Notes: a model not told the origin generated them from the sequence alone. A stretch of 64,000 bases of DNA from Papaver somniferum (GCF_003573695.1 NW_020639929.1:2136406-2200405); one strand, 5' to 3'. Positions 21,307 to 34,400 are shown, counted from the first letter of the stretch. Numbers and translations: made by a program.

Positions 21307-22535
21307 ATTCATTCATGAACATCCCCACCACGACCAAGTCCACCGCCACGACCACGTCCATCGCGTCCTCGTTTACTAGGTTGGGCGCTTCTCGATGCAC
21401 CTTCAAACATCTTTTTGGTAGGGTCTCTCTTTCTCTTCTTCTTTGGCTCATCCTCCTCCTCCTCCTCCTCAGAGTCATCCTCATCCTGCTCCCCAAACTT
21501 TGCACCAGCTTCTACATCTTCGAGACCGTTCAATTCATCAATTAGCTTTTCATTGGCCTTCACATTTTCTCCTTCCCTGATTTCTAGCTTTGCCCGGGTT
21601 ATCAAGTGTCCGACTCGTCTTCTTTGTTTCAATTTCAAATAACAAACATTCAATATATAATGCTAAAACCATTAACAAAATCGTAATTGAGTAACAACAC
21701 GCACCAAGTATTCGAGAGCCGTATTTTTGTCCTCTATAATGGGCCTCTCATCTACTCGTATCACTCGAGTATGCGAAACATTGAGGTACCACGGCATGTA
21801 ACGCAGAATTTCCTCATCATCTGTTCGAGATGGACCAACCAAAGGATATTTATGAAACGCTCTGTTATCCAATAATCACATGATGGGAAAGGCCAGTGAA
21901 AAATGACAATATCACTGTCATGTGCTCTGGTTTTTGTCTCATTGAAGTTGAAATCCTTGTGCGCCTTTGGGATTTTTTGTATGTAACCGCATTGTCTTGC
22001 GACTCTCGACAAGTTGTACATTACATATCCTCTTGGGTGAAACAAAGGCCCATGATATTCACCTTGCTCTAGGCACCCAACCTTATTTCCTTTTCCTTTA
22101 GCTAAAGCCTCCTTGTAAGGATCAAAGAAAACATCCTTCGTTGTCAAGTTGTCTAATTGGTGTCCCAAATTCAGATAATCCATTCTTTGTTTCTTCGACT
22201 TACTTCTGTAGGTGTACTTGTTTCCATAGTGTTCTCCGTCCCAATCCTTGTTCGCAAAATCCCTTTTAGCAAATATTGGGAGGTGCAAATATATCCACGC
22301 CCTCAGAGAAGCCATATTCCCTCCGAGTTGGTTCCTTTGAGCCTTAGAAGCATTTCTCAACTCCGTCAAAGAGTGTGAAAGGATGGAAGTTCCCTAATAG
22401 TAGTCATGTATCTTTCCAAATGGTTGAAACAGCTGGATAAAGTTTGCGTTCACACGGCACCAGAAACGTCGGGGAAGATAACAGCTCCAAGGATATAGAG
22501 GACATACGCATTGGCCATGGCGATGATACGTTGCG
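21307..22535 (-). pseudogene. Plant mobile domain (PMD) gene, C-terminal part
   Basis: The part upstream of the Athila insertion begins AMANAYVLYILGAVIFPD and continues with NQLGGNMASLRAWIYLHLPI, YLNLGHQLDNL, YHGPLFHPRGYVMYNLSRVA and RQCGYIQKIP. This is the block order of the plant mobile domain (aminotransferase-like PMD, as in MAIN/MAIL1 and transposon-borne relatives). One frame change near 22400 and one near 21870 break it. A GTGCGTG donor at 21700-21704 ends this exon. The last exon (about 21307-21621) encodes an acidic run (DDSEEEEEEDE), KKKRKR and an RGRGGG tail. PMD proteins are nuclear; biochemical activity is unknown. Confidence 0.82.
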
Positions 22536-22540
22536 GCGTC

Positions 22541-24816
22541 TGATGCGTGTCGTAACCATGATTCAAGTTATGTTCTTTTCCACATTTTATTAGTCACAGA
22601 TTATCACCAACCGTAGGTAAAGGAGCTAGCTCAGTACTAAACCCCTAAATCCCTAGTATCACCGGATACAAAAGTTCTCGACTGCCAGATTCTATTCACC
22701 AAACCACCTAGTAGTATCTCACTCAAGATGTAATTTATTTAAACGCATTAAGATTTATGAATTTATTAGGTTGATATTAGTAGTTATACTCTTAGCTCAA
22801 GGTCTACTTTCTAACATTGTCTTCACACACAATTGCTCCACGGAATCTCTCCGCAAGGTCTCGTGTTTGCTACTTGTGTAAAGAGTCAAGAAACGATTAC
22901 TTATCCCCTAACTTTCACTAGCTTTAGATCAATTAACAAATCAATTTAGTTGGCCACTTAAAAAATCTATCAATAAACCATGAATGTATAAACATTCCTA
23001 TTAGTAAAAACAAACGATAATCATGTGAAAAACTTCAAAGTAGATTTAAAACAAAACTCAAAACATGTTAAGAACTAGGAATTCATCCTCAATCAATAAG
23101 AAATTTAGCTACTCATGTTTTTGAAATTCACACAAATGATTAAAAGGAGAATTTTTGAAGTTCACACAAATAATTAAAAGAAGAATTTTGAAAAACAAGC
23201 AAAAACACAAGTGTTCTGTGTGTAAAAGGTGTAGAAGTATGTGTAGAGAACTTCTCTTATTTATAGGATTCAATTTGCTTCAACTCCTCTTAAGAATATA
23301 ATCCCTTTCCCTTTGTAAATCTTCTTTCCAAGTCCTTGTCTTTCTCAAATCTTCCATCTTCACTTTCCAAATTCAAGTCCAATTTCTCAAATCCATGAGT
23401 CTAGAGAATTCTTCACAAATTTTTGTACTTTTGGTTGCCTGAAAAATTCTCGGGATCACCGGAATCTGGTCTGAAACGTCACCACCGGACACCTGAGTTC
23501 TGTTGCCGGTAGTCTGAGTCAAACTAACAGTCTTTCTGGGTCACCGTCATGTTTAACAGTCCGACTGATGGTGCCGTTTTCTTGTCGACTCACCTGGATC
23601 ACCGAGTTGACTAGCCAGAGGAGAAAAATGGACAGAGTTTCCTCTGTTTCTGGCTGGTTCCCGGCCAATTTCAGGCCTTTCTTTCTTCACCTGTAACAAC
23701 CCTAACCATACATCTATGCAATTCAGTTCAGGCATTCATTCGTCGCGACATCCTGTAACAGCAGCACCACCAGCATCATCTAACACATAACGATAACTCA
23801 GACCCTTGAAAATTATCCAATATTCATAGAAACAGCTCCAATTGAGCAGCAACAACATTAACCCATTGAGCACCATCATTTATCTCAATTGCAGCGACAG
23901 GTTTATCATCTTCAATAACTCCATCTTCTGCTCTTAATTTGACAGAAGAATAACATTTCGTCACTGCCTATACGAATTAACACAAACCCATTCTTCTTTC
24001 TTGTCTGTAACATCATTATCTTCTCGATCTCAGACCATCATATACAACTTCAAACTCATGAGACTCAACACCGTTCTTCTCTGATTCTGTTGCAGAGCCT
24101 CACTCATCTGTTCTCGATATATAACAGCAACAACGTCTCAATTCTTAACCAAATTCAATCCAATTTTGAAACCAACAGGAACCCATCTTTATACATCTCT
24201 CGGATCTCAACCACAATCAATTTCATCACCGATCTTCTCTTCAATTACAGAGATGAACCCTAATTTTTTCATTGTTATTTCAATCAACAGATCTGTGAGT
24301 TTCTTCTTCTCTCGATTTTCAACTCATCAGCAAACCCATCCCCGATTTCATCCTGCTGTATTCATACATCACTCTCTCGATTTCATCTCTCAATTTTCTG
24401 GCTACTATGAAGCTTTTATTCTTTCTCCTTCTCAATTTCAGTAGCAGCGGCTGCTGTTTTTAGTGTCGGGTGAAAAATGATTGAGAAGAATTCTCTCGAT
24501 TCTAGGGTTGGGTTAAAGTAGGGGATGGATGGATATACCCCACTGCTGATACATGGATGCCCTGAGTAACTGCCTAGGTGCCTTTATAACAGAATCGGCT
24601 ACCCCTTAACATAGACTCGTCTCCCAATATTATTGTCCTGTGAATTGATTGTTTTTCCCTTTTGGCTCAATTTAGATGATTTCGTCTTCTTTTCGTTCGT
24701 ATGACTCCAGAGCAGCTATAAAACTCAAAACAAATGAAAAGTACATAATTTACAAGAAAAATAACAAAGAAAGCATAACCAATAGATAATAAAGAGGGTG
24801 TATTCTATACCTATCA
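22541..24816 (-). repeat. Left (3') LTR of the Athila element, 2276 bp
   Basis: Begins TGATGCGTGTCGTAACC and ends TATTCTATACCTATCA. It matches the right LTR closely along its length but lacks about 220 bp that follow TAACC in the right LTR (46656-46876), joining TAACC straight to ATGATTCAAGTTATG. A frame of about 92 codons near 24166 is present in both LTRs and is not regarded as a gene. Confidence 0.95.
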
Positions 24817-24833
24817 AATTTCCCCACATTTAG
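24817..24833 (-). other. Polypurine tract of the Athila element
   Basis: Directly inside the left LTR the minus strand reads AAATGTGGGGAAATT. This is the expected position for second-strand priming. A similar phrase (ACTCCCCCACACTTAAACTT) recurs near 26460, so this 3' region may contain a duplicated tract. Confidence 0.75.
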
Positions 24834-26667
24834 ACTTTGCTAGTCCTCGAGCAAATCAAACTAAAACTTACAAATTCAAAGCGTTCCAGCGTCCCAAGCA
24901 TCCAAAGAGTTATGAGGACATAGAGTTTCTGCATGCTAGTAATAAGAAGTTAGAAATACTAAAGAACATATTCTCATTCTTCATTGTTGAGTGAGAAATA
25001 ACCACACCATAATGAGAGAACGCGTGTTTGAGAACAATCAATAAGCATTTCGCCTCGACTTCTGCCTCACCAAAAAGGGTTTTATGAAATTGCACTCAAA
25101 AGACGTACTTTTATAGTTCTCACATGTGTGCAGGTAGGAATGAAGAGAGAAATCCTGCAACACGTTGAATGGTGGGAAGGGCAACTTCCGAAATATTTTA
25201 AAAACCCACATCTTTTAACATTTTGAAAAACCATTTTTCTGACGATGTCTAAGAAAGGAAATCAACCATTATTATCGAGGATGAGATTACTTACTCACCT
25301 TCACATCCGATTTCCAATTATGATAGCACCACTCTCACAACATCCAATAGAAAAGTCTTCGTCTCCTCGTCTTCGGCTTCAACTATTGATGATAAATTCT
25401 CGAACTTCGTAGATCCTTGACAATTTGTAACCTTTTTCCTTAAATCCTTGTCGCTTGAAACTTCCTTATAGATTTTCCTTCCCCACGGCTTATTAAATAA
25501 ATAAAAACCAAAAATTTCTCTTGTCATCATTTTTTTTTTTTTTCTTTTTCAATTTTTTTTTCTTTTTTTTTAAGACAAGAGAAATAAAATAAAAAACAAA
25601 GTGAAAATAAAGCAAACCATGGTCGTGGGAAAAGTACTTTGCCGCTTGATTCTTCAGAACTTGTATCGTCTCGAAATCATAAACTTCAATAATTCTCACA
25701 TGTTGCTTTTCTTTGCTCTTGTAAATAAGTATTCATACTTGGATATCAAATTATGCTCATTGCTATGTAAGTCTTTCACATGTATGTATAAATATGCTCC
25801 TTACCTTGTTGCTTTACTTGAATATGGAATTTTCTCTTTTCTTGTTCCGTTGCTTGTAAACCTTGTACGTGTTCAACTTTCCTTGTAGATTTTGATGTCG
25901 CTCCCTTGTTGATGATGATGGTGTTTCTATGGACCTGTTGTTGGCGAGAGAGAGAGAATGGTGCTAACTTCAAATCGAACTACAAGAAGGAGGTTTTCAT
26001 CTATAGACGCCACCCTCATGATTGACAAAATTAGCACTCAAGAGATCAAAGAGTAGTTCTTCTATTGGTGGGAGGTTGGGTAGCTCATCATTCTATCCGG
26101 AATTAACATACGGTGATACACACTCAAAATAAAGATTTTTTAGTCAGCTACAAAGAATTTTTGGTCGGTGCCTCACATGATATAAATACGGGTAGTCTCC
26201 ACTAATGATTGATCAGCAACTCTAATAATGCATTTCCCCCTGCTCCTCATTTTCATCACTGGCATGATTAAATCCATTATTTAATACTCTAACAAGTAAG
26301 AAATCCGAATGTAGTTCCCTAACATTTCCAAGTTCAGTTATGTCGGTCAGAATTCTCTATGTAAACATACCTAGAAGTATGCTAGTGACTCTAAAATATC
26401 TAAAAGTTGGAGGTTTTATGCAAAAAAATTTTCTTCTTTTTGTAAATAAATGCTTAACCACTCCCCCACACTTAAACTTTACATTGTCCTCAATGTAATT
26501 GAATCGTCCTAGTAAAGTCAAGGTGGAAAATCCTAACATGATATGGAATAAGAAAAATAAATATAAGAAACCAAAAAGAAAAAGGATAAGAAATACAAAA
26601 CCTATGGGTTGCCTCCCATTTAGAGCTTGTTTTAAAGTCGACGACCCGACTTAGCTCTTGCTTCACA
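24834..26667 (-). other. 3' internal non-coding region of the Athila element
   Basis: No recognisable env-like or other gene. The stretch contains a long T-rich run at about 25530-25572 and several short unrelated frames. In Athila elements a long region, sometimes with an env-like ORF, lies between integrase and the 3' LTR. Confidence 0.6.
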
Positions 26668-27990
26668 TTACTCCTCCAGAGGGAGTACATATTCAAATGG
26701 AAGTTCGTCCAAATTCACATAAGCGATGTTCTCATAGTATGGCTTCAATCTATGGCCGTTGACCTTGGAAACCGAGTTGTCTCTAAGACTAGTAATTTCA
26801 ACTGCACCGTAAGGAAAAACATTAGTAACAACATATGGTCCAATCCAACGGGACCTTAAATTTTCAGGAAATAGTTTAAGGCGAGAATGATATAAAAAAG
26901 ACTTTTTTTCCCACAATGAAGCTTTTACGAGAAATCATCTTGATATGGAAAAGCTTAGTCTTCTCCTTGTATATTCAGGCACTCTCGTAAGCATCATTAC
27001 GTATCTCCTCTAACTCATTTAGTTGTAACTTCCTTTGCTTCCCCGCATCATCATACTCCATGTTGCCCTTCTTTATCGCCCAATAAGCCTTATGTTCAAG
27101 TTCAACCGGAAGATGACAAGCCTTGCCATAAACCAATCGATATGGAGACATACCAATCGGTGTTTTGTACGCCGTTCTATACGACCAAAGTGCATCATTG
27201 AGCTTAAAGCTCCAATCTTTCCTTGTTGAATTCACCGTTTTCTCAAGAATGGACTTGATCTCACGGTTTGAAATTTCTGCTTGTCCACTAGTTTGTGGAT
27301 GGTAAGGCGTACCAATATTGTGTGTTATGTTGTACTTTTTGAGGAGAGCGTGGAAAGACTTTTTGAAATGTGAGTCTCCATCGCTTATCACCACTCTTGG
27401 TGTACCGTGCCTAGTGAATATGTCTTCTCTTACAAAATCACAAACAACTTGAGAATCATTAGTTTTGGTGTCTCTAGCTTCCACTCATTTCGAAACATAA
27501 TCTACGACAAGAAGTATATAAAAATTTCCATTCGAATTGACAAAAGGGCACATAAAATAGATGGCCCACACATCAAAAATCTCAACGGTGAGGATTGGTG
27601 TGAGTGACATTTGATTTCGAGCACCTAGATTGCCCGTTCGTTGACATCTATCACACGATTTACAAAAAACATATGAATCTTCAAACAAGGTGGGCCAATA
27701 AAATCCACTCTCGAGAACTTTGAGAGCGGTACGTTTAGAACCAAAGTGGCCACCACAAGCAAGAGTGTGTCAAAAGGAGAGAATGGATTGAAATTCGGAG
27801 TTAGGTACGCACCTTCGTATTATTTGATCAACGTCATATTTCCATAAGTATGGTTCATCCCACACATATTGCTTGGATACCTTCTTAAGTTTCATCTTTT
27901 GGAAGTTAGACATTGTACTAGGTACCTTCCTTGTCACCAAGTAATTCACTATATCCGCGTAGCAAGGTGTTGATTCTTCAACCAGAGTTT
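26668..27990 (-). pseudogene. Athila integrase (zinc-binding, core and C-terminal region)
   Basis: Read from 27990 down. The N-terminal region shows an HHCC-type zinc finger (C-D-R-C at about 27630) preceded by GGHFGSKRTALKVL. The core (26975-27484) has [35 protein letters not shown] and [18 protein letters not shown], typical of gypsy/Athila integrase; the acidic core residues around SDGDSHF and E in NREIKSILE are visible. The C-terminal part (26668-26916) reads [19 protein letters not shown]. Stops at about 27480 and frame changes at about 26930 and 27750 break it. Upstream RT/RNase H is absent. Confidence 0.93.
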
Positions 27991-28239
27991 ATGCACACAA
28001 CCTGTTCGACAAAATTCCTGAAAGAGAAAAGAGGTGTTCTACATCACAAGAAGAGAAGAAGCTAGGAGCAAGGAATTAGGGTTTACCCCTTAGGGGGAAC
28101 CTTGGTATATTGTAATGTATTTTCTTCTCATATTTCATATATTTTTCATGGGTTTTAGTAAACTCATGTGTACCTAATTTCCATTGATTAAGGAAGAATT
28201 CAATGTGCTAGCGTGAAGCTTTGTTTGATATACAAGTTT
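27991..28239. other. Unassigned sequence inside the Athila element, left of CACTA-B
   Basis: Where Athila RT/RNase H should be, there is about 250 bp of unrelated sequence. One frame near 27990-28030 reads HNLFDKIPERE, faintly like a PPR repeat. With 44920-45003 on the other side of CACTA-B it forms a replaced segment of unknown origin. Confidence 0.4.
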
Positions 28240-28968
28240 CACTAGTGCAAAACTAGGAATTTGGGACAGACCGAAACTGTCGAAAATAGAGTAATGGGAC
28301 TAATACCATCTATCATAAAGTCTGTCCTATTTTTGGTGTACTATTTATTATATGACGGTTCTTTTTTGTCCAAAATTAACAACAGATTTGTTTTGTCTAA
28401 AATTAACTACTTATGATGAATGTCGAAATTTTATAATCTGAGATTCAGCCGAACCTGATTCAGGTGGTCAGTTTCAGCTGCATCTGATTCAGGTGTCTCA
28501 GTTCATCTGAATCTGATTCAGTCCATACCCAATTATTTTTGCTTTCTTTTTTCTTCCTTTCTTTTTTCGTTATTGTTTTTAGATAAATAGTACAGACAAA
28601 CCACCAAATGAATTTTGTAAGCAAATGCATCTCATCAAATTAAAATAAACTTTGAATTCAGTTACTTAACAACTCCAAATTTAACAACAGAAGATACTTC
28701 ACGTTCAAAACAACAATAAAATAATAAAAAGTCGGGCACATTATTTCTCAACTAAGCAACAGTTCCATTTCTTAGAGCTTTATCGCAGATCACATTAAGG
28801 GTGGTCTTTTATATTTTCTTGTTTTGTTTGCTTTCTTCAAACCCTTTTTTTTAGAAGCTTCAGGTACATTATAAGTAGACTGCACAAATACATGCATAAG
28901 AGATTATATAAGACTCAGGTTCTGAAACAATATAAATCATAAACAATGGACGAATAAATTCTGCCAAA
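28240..28968. other. Left arm of CACTA-B
   Basis: After the terminus the arm carries GGGACAGACCGAAACTGTCG and several copies of CTGATTCAGGTG/CTGAATCTGATTCAG (28440-28530), which look like subterminal motifs. No gene seen. Confidence 0.6.
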
Positions 28969-29679
28969 CACTACAAGAAAACTTGGCTTAAGCGACCAAA
29001 ATCCCAGCAAGAGCCCATAATTTTAGTCACCTTAAGGGTTTAAGCATCCAAAGTTGCAACTGCCATAAAGTTTGGCGGCTATAAACCTGTGTCATCTAAT
29101 ATCTATCCACGACCGAATGTGTTTGCTCGCTACATCACTCTTTCAAGTCATCTATAGCAGCTTGAAAAGTGCTCAGGTGGCTATTCACTTTGAGGCACCG
29201 GCTCCTAGCAACTAAAAAATGAATCGGTTGGTAAAACCTCTTTGAGCGACCAAGTTTAAGCGGCCACCACATGTTCAAAAAATTAGTCAGTTTTGGAAGT
29301 AGGCATTTGAAACCGATAATGATCTCATTTTAGTTTCTTATTGGTTAGATTAGTGTCATACAGATCATGGTTGTTATCTTAGTTTACTATAGGGGTGCAC
29401 AATAGCCCGTCGGTCCTGTTTTTAGGCAAAACCATTGACCAAACCGCATACACCTTGGTTTTCGATTTCAAAACTGCCACTGAACTGTTGATGGATCGGT
29501 TGCGTTTGAAACAGATCCCAGTCCGCTCGGTCATTTTTCTGGCTACTACTGTCTTAACTGGTTCCAAATAAGAAAAAAAAAAAAAAAACCAAAAAACTAT
29601 CCTACAACATGAAATAGATCTTGGAGCTTTACCGAAACCTTGAAAATTTAAAACTATATCGATAATTCCTCCGGTCAAA

Positions 29680-30480
29680 AAATCTGTGGAACTTGGTCAA
29701 TTATGCCGTTTAGCGCATCAGTTCTCATCTCGGTGAAAAATAGAAATCAGCTTGGCCAAGGTGAATTTTGGTCTCGGATAAATCAAGTGAACTAAATGGA
29801 TATCTGAGATGACTTAATAGTCAACCATATAAACACATGGAATCCAAGAAAAATCGAATAACTATTGAATAAAATTGATTAATAACGGGTGAAATTCGTT
29901 TGAAATTAATAGGCAATAATAAAATTATACCCATGGAATCCAAGAAAATCGTGTGGAGCGAGCGATGTTGGATAAGGTTAATATATAACATGTGAAATTG
30001 ACTAAAGAATATGGACATTCGGTCTAAAATTATCAATAACATGAGAAGTCGATGTAATACAAGAGAAAGTGGGTGAGGTCGACCGACATAAGTAAAACTG
30101 ACAGAAAAAAAGAAATTAATTGTACTAAATGAAAATTCGATTTGATTTAATAGTTAACCATATAAACCCATTGACTCCAGGAGCAATCGAGTGATGTCGA
30201 GTGATATTGAATAAATTGATTGATAACATGTGAAATTGACAATAGTCAATCGACGTACGGTTAAAATGATGAATAATTAGAAGAAAATCGATATATCTGA
30301 TTGATGAAATGAATGCGGCAACCAAATTTGGTTGACCGGTAACAAATAAAATTAAATGAAGTGGATGGAAATTTGATTTGAATTAATTGGTAACCTTATA
30401 ATTAAACCAATGGGAATCTAAGAGAAATTGAGTGAGGCCGAGAGGAAATTGGAAACATTAATATATAACGGAAAAACATT
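29680..30480. repeat. Degenerate short repeats in CACTA-C
   Basis: Many diverged copies of a phrase like AATTGATNNATAACANGTGAAATTGAC and AATCGAGTGA. The block at 58660-59040 in CACTA-D has the same texture, so this may be a component shared by the two elements. Confidence 0.6.
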
Positions 30481-31012
30481 TTTCCGGCGACTTCGAAAAA
30501 GAAAGTGGATCCAAGGTCGAAACTTGGCCGGGAGTAGACTACTATAAGTCGGAAACTATGTAAGAACGTACCAGTGTACAATATGCCAGAACATGATACT
30601 ACTTCAAGACTACTTGACGATATGTATACACGGTATGCATAACCAATTGTTACCATTAGTATGCATGCCCTTTTTATCTGAGTTCGGGACTTACTAGCGA
30701 TATATATATAAACGGCATGCATACTATTTTGATATGACTTCGCGAACTTTCAAGAGCACGTACGCAGACAGGTATGTACACTTTTTGGATATGATTTCAC
30801 AACTTTCAAAGGTACCCATACTCCGTACGCATACCTGGTTGACCTGACATAGTTCGGAAGCTTAAGTGCAAAGGCAAAAGTACATGAAGTACCTAAGGTT
30901 AAGCATACTTGTTGTGAAAACCTTGACCATGGCTATAGTTCACTTTTGTTATATTTCTCTCACACACTTCTAAGAAAAATTTCAAGTTCAAGCTTGTCTT
31001 GTTTAAACTCAG

Positions 31013-32045
31013 GAAATATATTCCGAAGGAATCTTATCTGTAAATGGATGAATTCATCGTTCGTACGAAGTAGATGGACTTATAGTAGTCCACTCATGTC
31101 CAGGTTACGATCTTGGAGCCAAGGTATGCGTACAATATGCCAGAACATGGTTTATTTAACGTTTCAGGGTATATGCTGAAGGAATCTTACCTGTAAATGG
31201 ATGAATTCATCGTTCGTACGAAGTAGATTGACTTATAGTAGTCCACTCACGGCCAGGTTACGATCTCGGAGCCAAGGTATGCGTACAATATGCAAGAACA
31301 TGGTTTGTTTAACGTTTCAGGGTATATTCCGAAGGAATCTTATCTGTAAATGGATGAATTCATCGTTCGTACGAAGTAGATGGACTTATAGTAGTCCACT
31401 CATGTCCAGGTTACGATCTTGGAGCCAAGGTATGCGTACAATATGCCAGAACATGGTTTATTTAACGTTTCAGGGTATATGCTGAAGGAATCTTACCTGT
31501 AAATGGATGAATTCATCGTTCGTACGAAGTAGATTGACTTATAGTAGTCCACTCACGGCCAGGTTACGATCTCGGAGCCAAGGTATGCGTACAATATGCA
31601 AGAACATGGTTTGTTTAACGTTTCAGGGTATATTCCGAAGGAATCTTATCTGTAAATGGATGAATTCATCGTTCGTACGAAGTAAATACACTTATAGTAG
31701 TCCACTCACGGCCAGGTTACGATCTTGGAGCCAAGGTATGCGTTCAATATGCCAGAACATGGTTTGTTTAACGTTTCAGGGTATATTCCGAAGGAATCTT
31801 ATCTGTAAATGGATGAATTCATCGTTCGTACGAAGTAGATGCACTTATAGTAGTCCACTCACAGCCAGGTTACGATCTCGAAGCTAAGGTATGCGTACAA
31901 TATGCCAGAACATGGTTTGTTTAACGTTTCAGGGTATATTCCGAAGGAATCTTACCTGTAAATGGATGAATTCATCGTTCGTACGAAGTAGATGGACTTA
32001 TAGTAGTCCACTCACGGCCAGGTTACGATCGTATGCGTACAATAT
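31013..32045 (+). repeat. 153 bp tandem array, about 7 units, higher-order pattern
   Basis: The anchor GAAGGAATCTTA(T/C)CTGTAAATGG recurs near 31025, 31178, 31331, 31484, 31637, 31790 and 31943, a period of 153 bp. Units alternate between TTCCGAAGG and GCTGAAGG types for the first four (A-B-A-B, i.e. a 306 bp doublet repeated), then all A-like. Each unit holds two perfect palindromes, GATGAATTCATC and TTCGTACGAA. Because 153 is a multiple of 3, open frames run through the array; they are not taken as genes. The last unit is truncated. Confidence 0.93.
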
Positions 32046-32560
32046 GCCAGAACCTTGCCGAAGCTTCTTGGTTCACAGTTTGTATTCTGTTATACCACAT
32101 TTGAAGTTCGAATCAACACTGAGCTTCATATTTATCGATTTAGATGATGTATCATGCTAAGTTTGAAGTCAGAACCCTTCCAGAACATCTTGACTCATAG
32201 TTTGTATGTTGTTATACCACATTTGAAGTTTTAATAAAAAATGAACTTCATATTTATCGATTTCGATGATGTATCATGCTAAGTTTGAAGTCAGAAACCC
32301 TCCGGAGGTTCTTGACTCATAGTTTGTATGTTTTTAAACCACATTTGGAGTTCGAATCAACACTAAACTTCATATTTATCAATTTCGATGATGTATCATG
32401 CTAAGTTTGAAGTCAGAAATCCTCCCATAGGTTCTTGGATCATAGTTTGTATGTTTTTATACCATATTTGAAGTTCGAATCAACACTGAGCTTCATATTT
32501 ATCGATTTTGATGATGTATCCAGCTAAGTTTGAAGTCCGAACCATCATGAATTTCGTGGT
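32046..32560 (+). repeat. 122 bp tandem array, about 4 units
   Basis: The anchor CATAGTTTGTATG (first copy CACAGTTTGTATT) followed by TTATACCACATTTGAAGTTC recurs about every 121-122 bp from about 32075. Each unit also has CTTCATATTTATCGATTT and GATGATGTATCATGCTAAG. It directly follows the 153 bp array. Confidence 0.9.
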
Positions 32561-32699
32561 CCATCTCTAGTAATCTTATAACCTGAGTTTACCAGTGTGA
32601 ACTAAAGCTACTACATGACCTGTATGACTTGTAAAAATTACTTCATGACTAGTCGAAATTCAAACCCGAAGCACAAAAAGAAAGCACAAAAACACAAAG

Positions 32700-34400
32700 G
32701 GAAAGCACAAAGAAACACACCAATTATCGAACTCATTTTTCATTTTCCCGATTCATTCTTATACATTTTTTGGAATTTTTTATATCAGAATGTCGAAAAC
32801 AATGTTCTAAATTTATTTATATTTTTTTTGGATTTTTTTTTCATGTTAAAGGTTGATAATTAAACTGAAAAATGAGTTCGTATTAACACAAAAGAAACAC
32901 AAATGTTTTTTAATCCGTATGAGCATCAAAAATACAATCTTAACCGTCAAGATCTTTTCTCAATCCGTATGAGTGGATCAAACGAAACAGAGTCCGTCGA
33001 TCATTTTCATTCGGATCCACACTTTTTTTTGCGAGAAGCGTTTGTTTATTCACCAAACCCTCTCAATCACTCGAACTCTCTTTCTTCCTCTTCTCCCCCT
33101 TCCTCTCCTCCACAGATACCGCCGCTGTAATCTTTTGCCGAGAGAAAGAAAAAGAGATCTAGAGAGAAAACAAGAGATCGAGGGAGAAAAAGATAGATAA
33201 AGTTTGATTCGAACCACTGATGGTGGTTGATTAGGGTTTTGGTTTAAATCTGGATCTATGTTCCAACCAAGAAGAAAAGGGGGATTTTGCTGTTTTAGAT
33301 TGCGGAATACAACTGAATCAAAGATAGGGTGTTTACGAATTGGAAGAATAAACAATTAATTGAAGACGGTAATGAACCTGCTGCTGTTGAATAGAAGATG
33401 GGTATTTGTTAATTGAGGTTGGATGATGAATAGAGGGCCAGGGAAGAAGAGGATGCAGAAATTGATCTCTGTTGAGGTTGAAATAATGAGTTGGTCTTCT
33501 TGAGGATAAAAAGGTCTGATTCGAAATGGTTTTTTGGGTTGAATCTGGAAGAGGTAGCAGTGAGAGTTTGATGATGGGGATTTATGAGATTTCATTAAAC
33601 ACCGATTCAGGGTTTAATGGGTTTGAGAGATTCATGAAGTTTTCGGAGAAGCTGATTGTTGAAGATTGTTGGTGATTAGAACTGGATGAATTTGTGTTGC
33701 TCTGGAGCAGTATTGAGAAACCATTGCAGTTGTAGATGAAAATGATACTGCAGATTATGGATGGAATTGTAGGTGACTCAAAGACGCTGGTGGTTTGCAG
33801 TTGAGCATGGGAAAGCAACAGGAAGAATGGGATCTCGCTGCAATTGAAGACCGATGTGTTGCTTCTGCTAGAAAAAAAGTTTGGTTTGGAGGAGAATAAG
33901 TTAGGTTTTTGATGAAATTGAATTCACAGAGAGGAGTTGATGGTTCGATATGTGATGGGTTTTGTTGATTTTTTGAAGATGAACTCGAGAATGAATTTGT
34001 GATGGGAAATAGGAATTAGGGTTCTGAACTGAGTTGATGTTGGAGCTGCTGGAGAAGGAAATTGGTATTGCAGAAATAGGAATTTTTGATGGATTCGGAG
34101 ATGATGAGATTAAATGAAGAAGTTATGCTAGAAGAAACTCAAAGTTTCTATCCATGATTTGTAGAAGATGGGTTCGAATTAATAGAGCTTTTGAAGAAAT
34201 GGTGGGCACCGTTCAACCAAGGAAAGAAATTGGTTGAGTCTCTAATGGGATTTGAACGGAGTTTCAGCGAGAAAAAGGATGTTATCTGCTGTAAATTATT
34301 AGGGGTTTTACTGAGAAGAACAAGATTGAGAGTTTGTGAGAAAATTGAGTACTAATCTTTTTTCGAGTTTTTCAGAAAAGTACTAAAGATGCAGAAGGTA
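32700..34400 (+). other. Gene-leader-like region in CACTA-C
   Basis: A CT-rich stretch (about 33060-33120), GA-rich runs and a long region of broken frames resemble the promoter and 5' part of a plant gene, followed downstream by the NAP1 exons. I could not recognise an initiator exon of NAP1 here. Confidence 0.4.

Noticed and set aside
21291..21642. Plus-strand serine-rich frames
   Set aside because: Shadow of the minus-strand acidic and RGG-rich PMD last exon.
24166..24444. Frame of about 92 codons present in both Athila LTRs
   Set aside because: Conserved only because LTRs are copies of each other; it lies in the U3-like part and has no domain.
28000..28035. PPR repeat
   Set aside because: Eleven residues are too few and no second repeat follows; mentioned only as a weak hint.
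30946..32160. Chain of open frames of up to 126 codons (MNSSFVRSR repeats)
   Set aside because: The 153 bp period is a multiple of three, so one open unit keeps the frame open. There is no start context, domain or codon signal.
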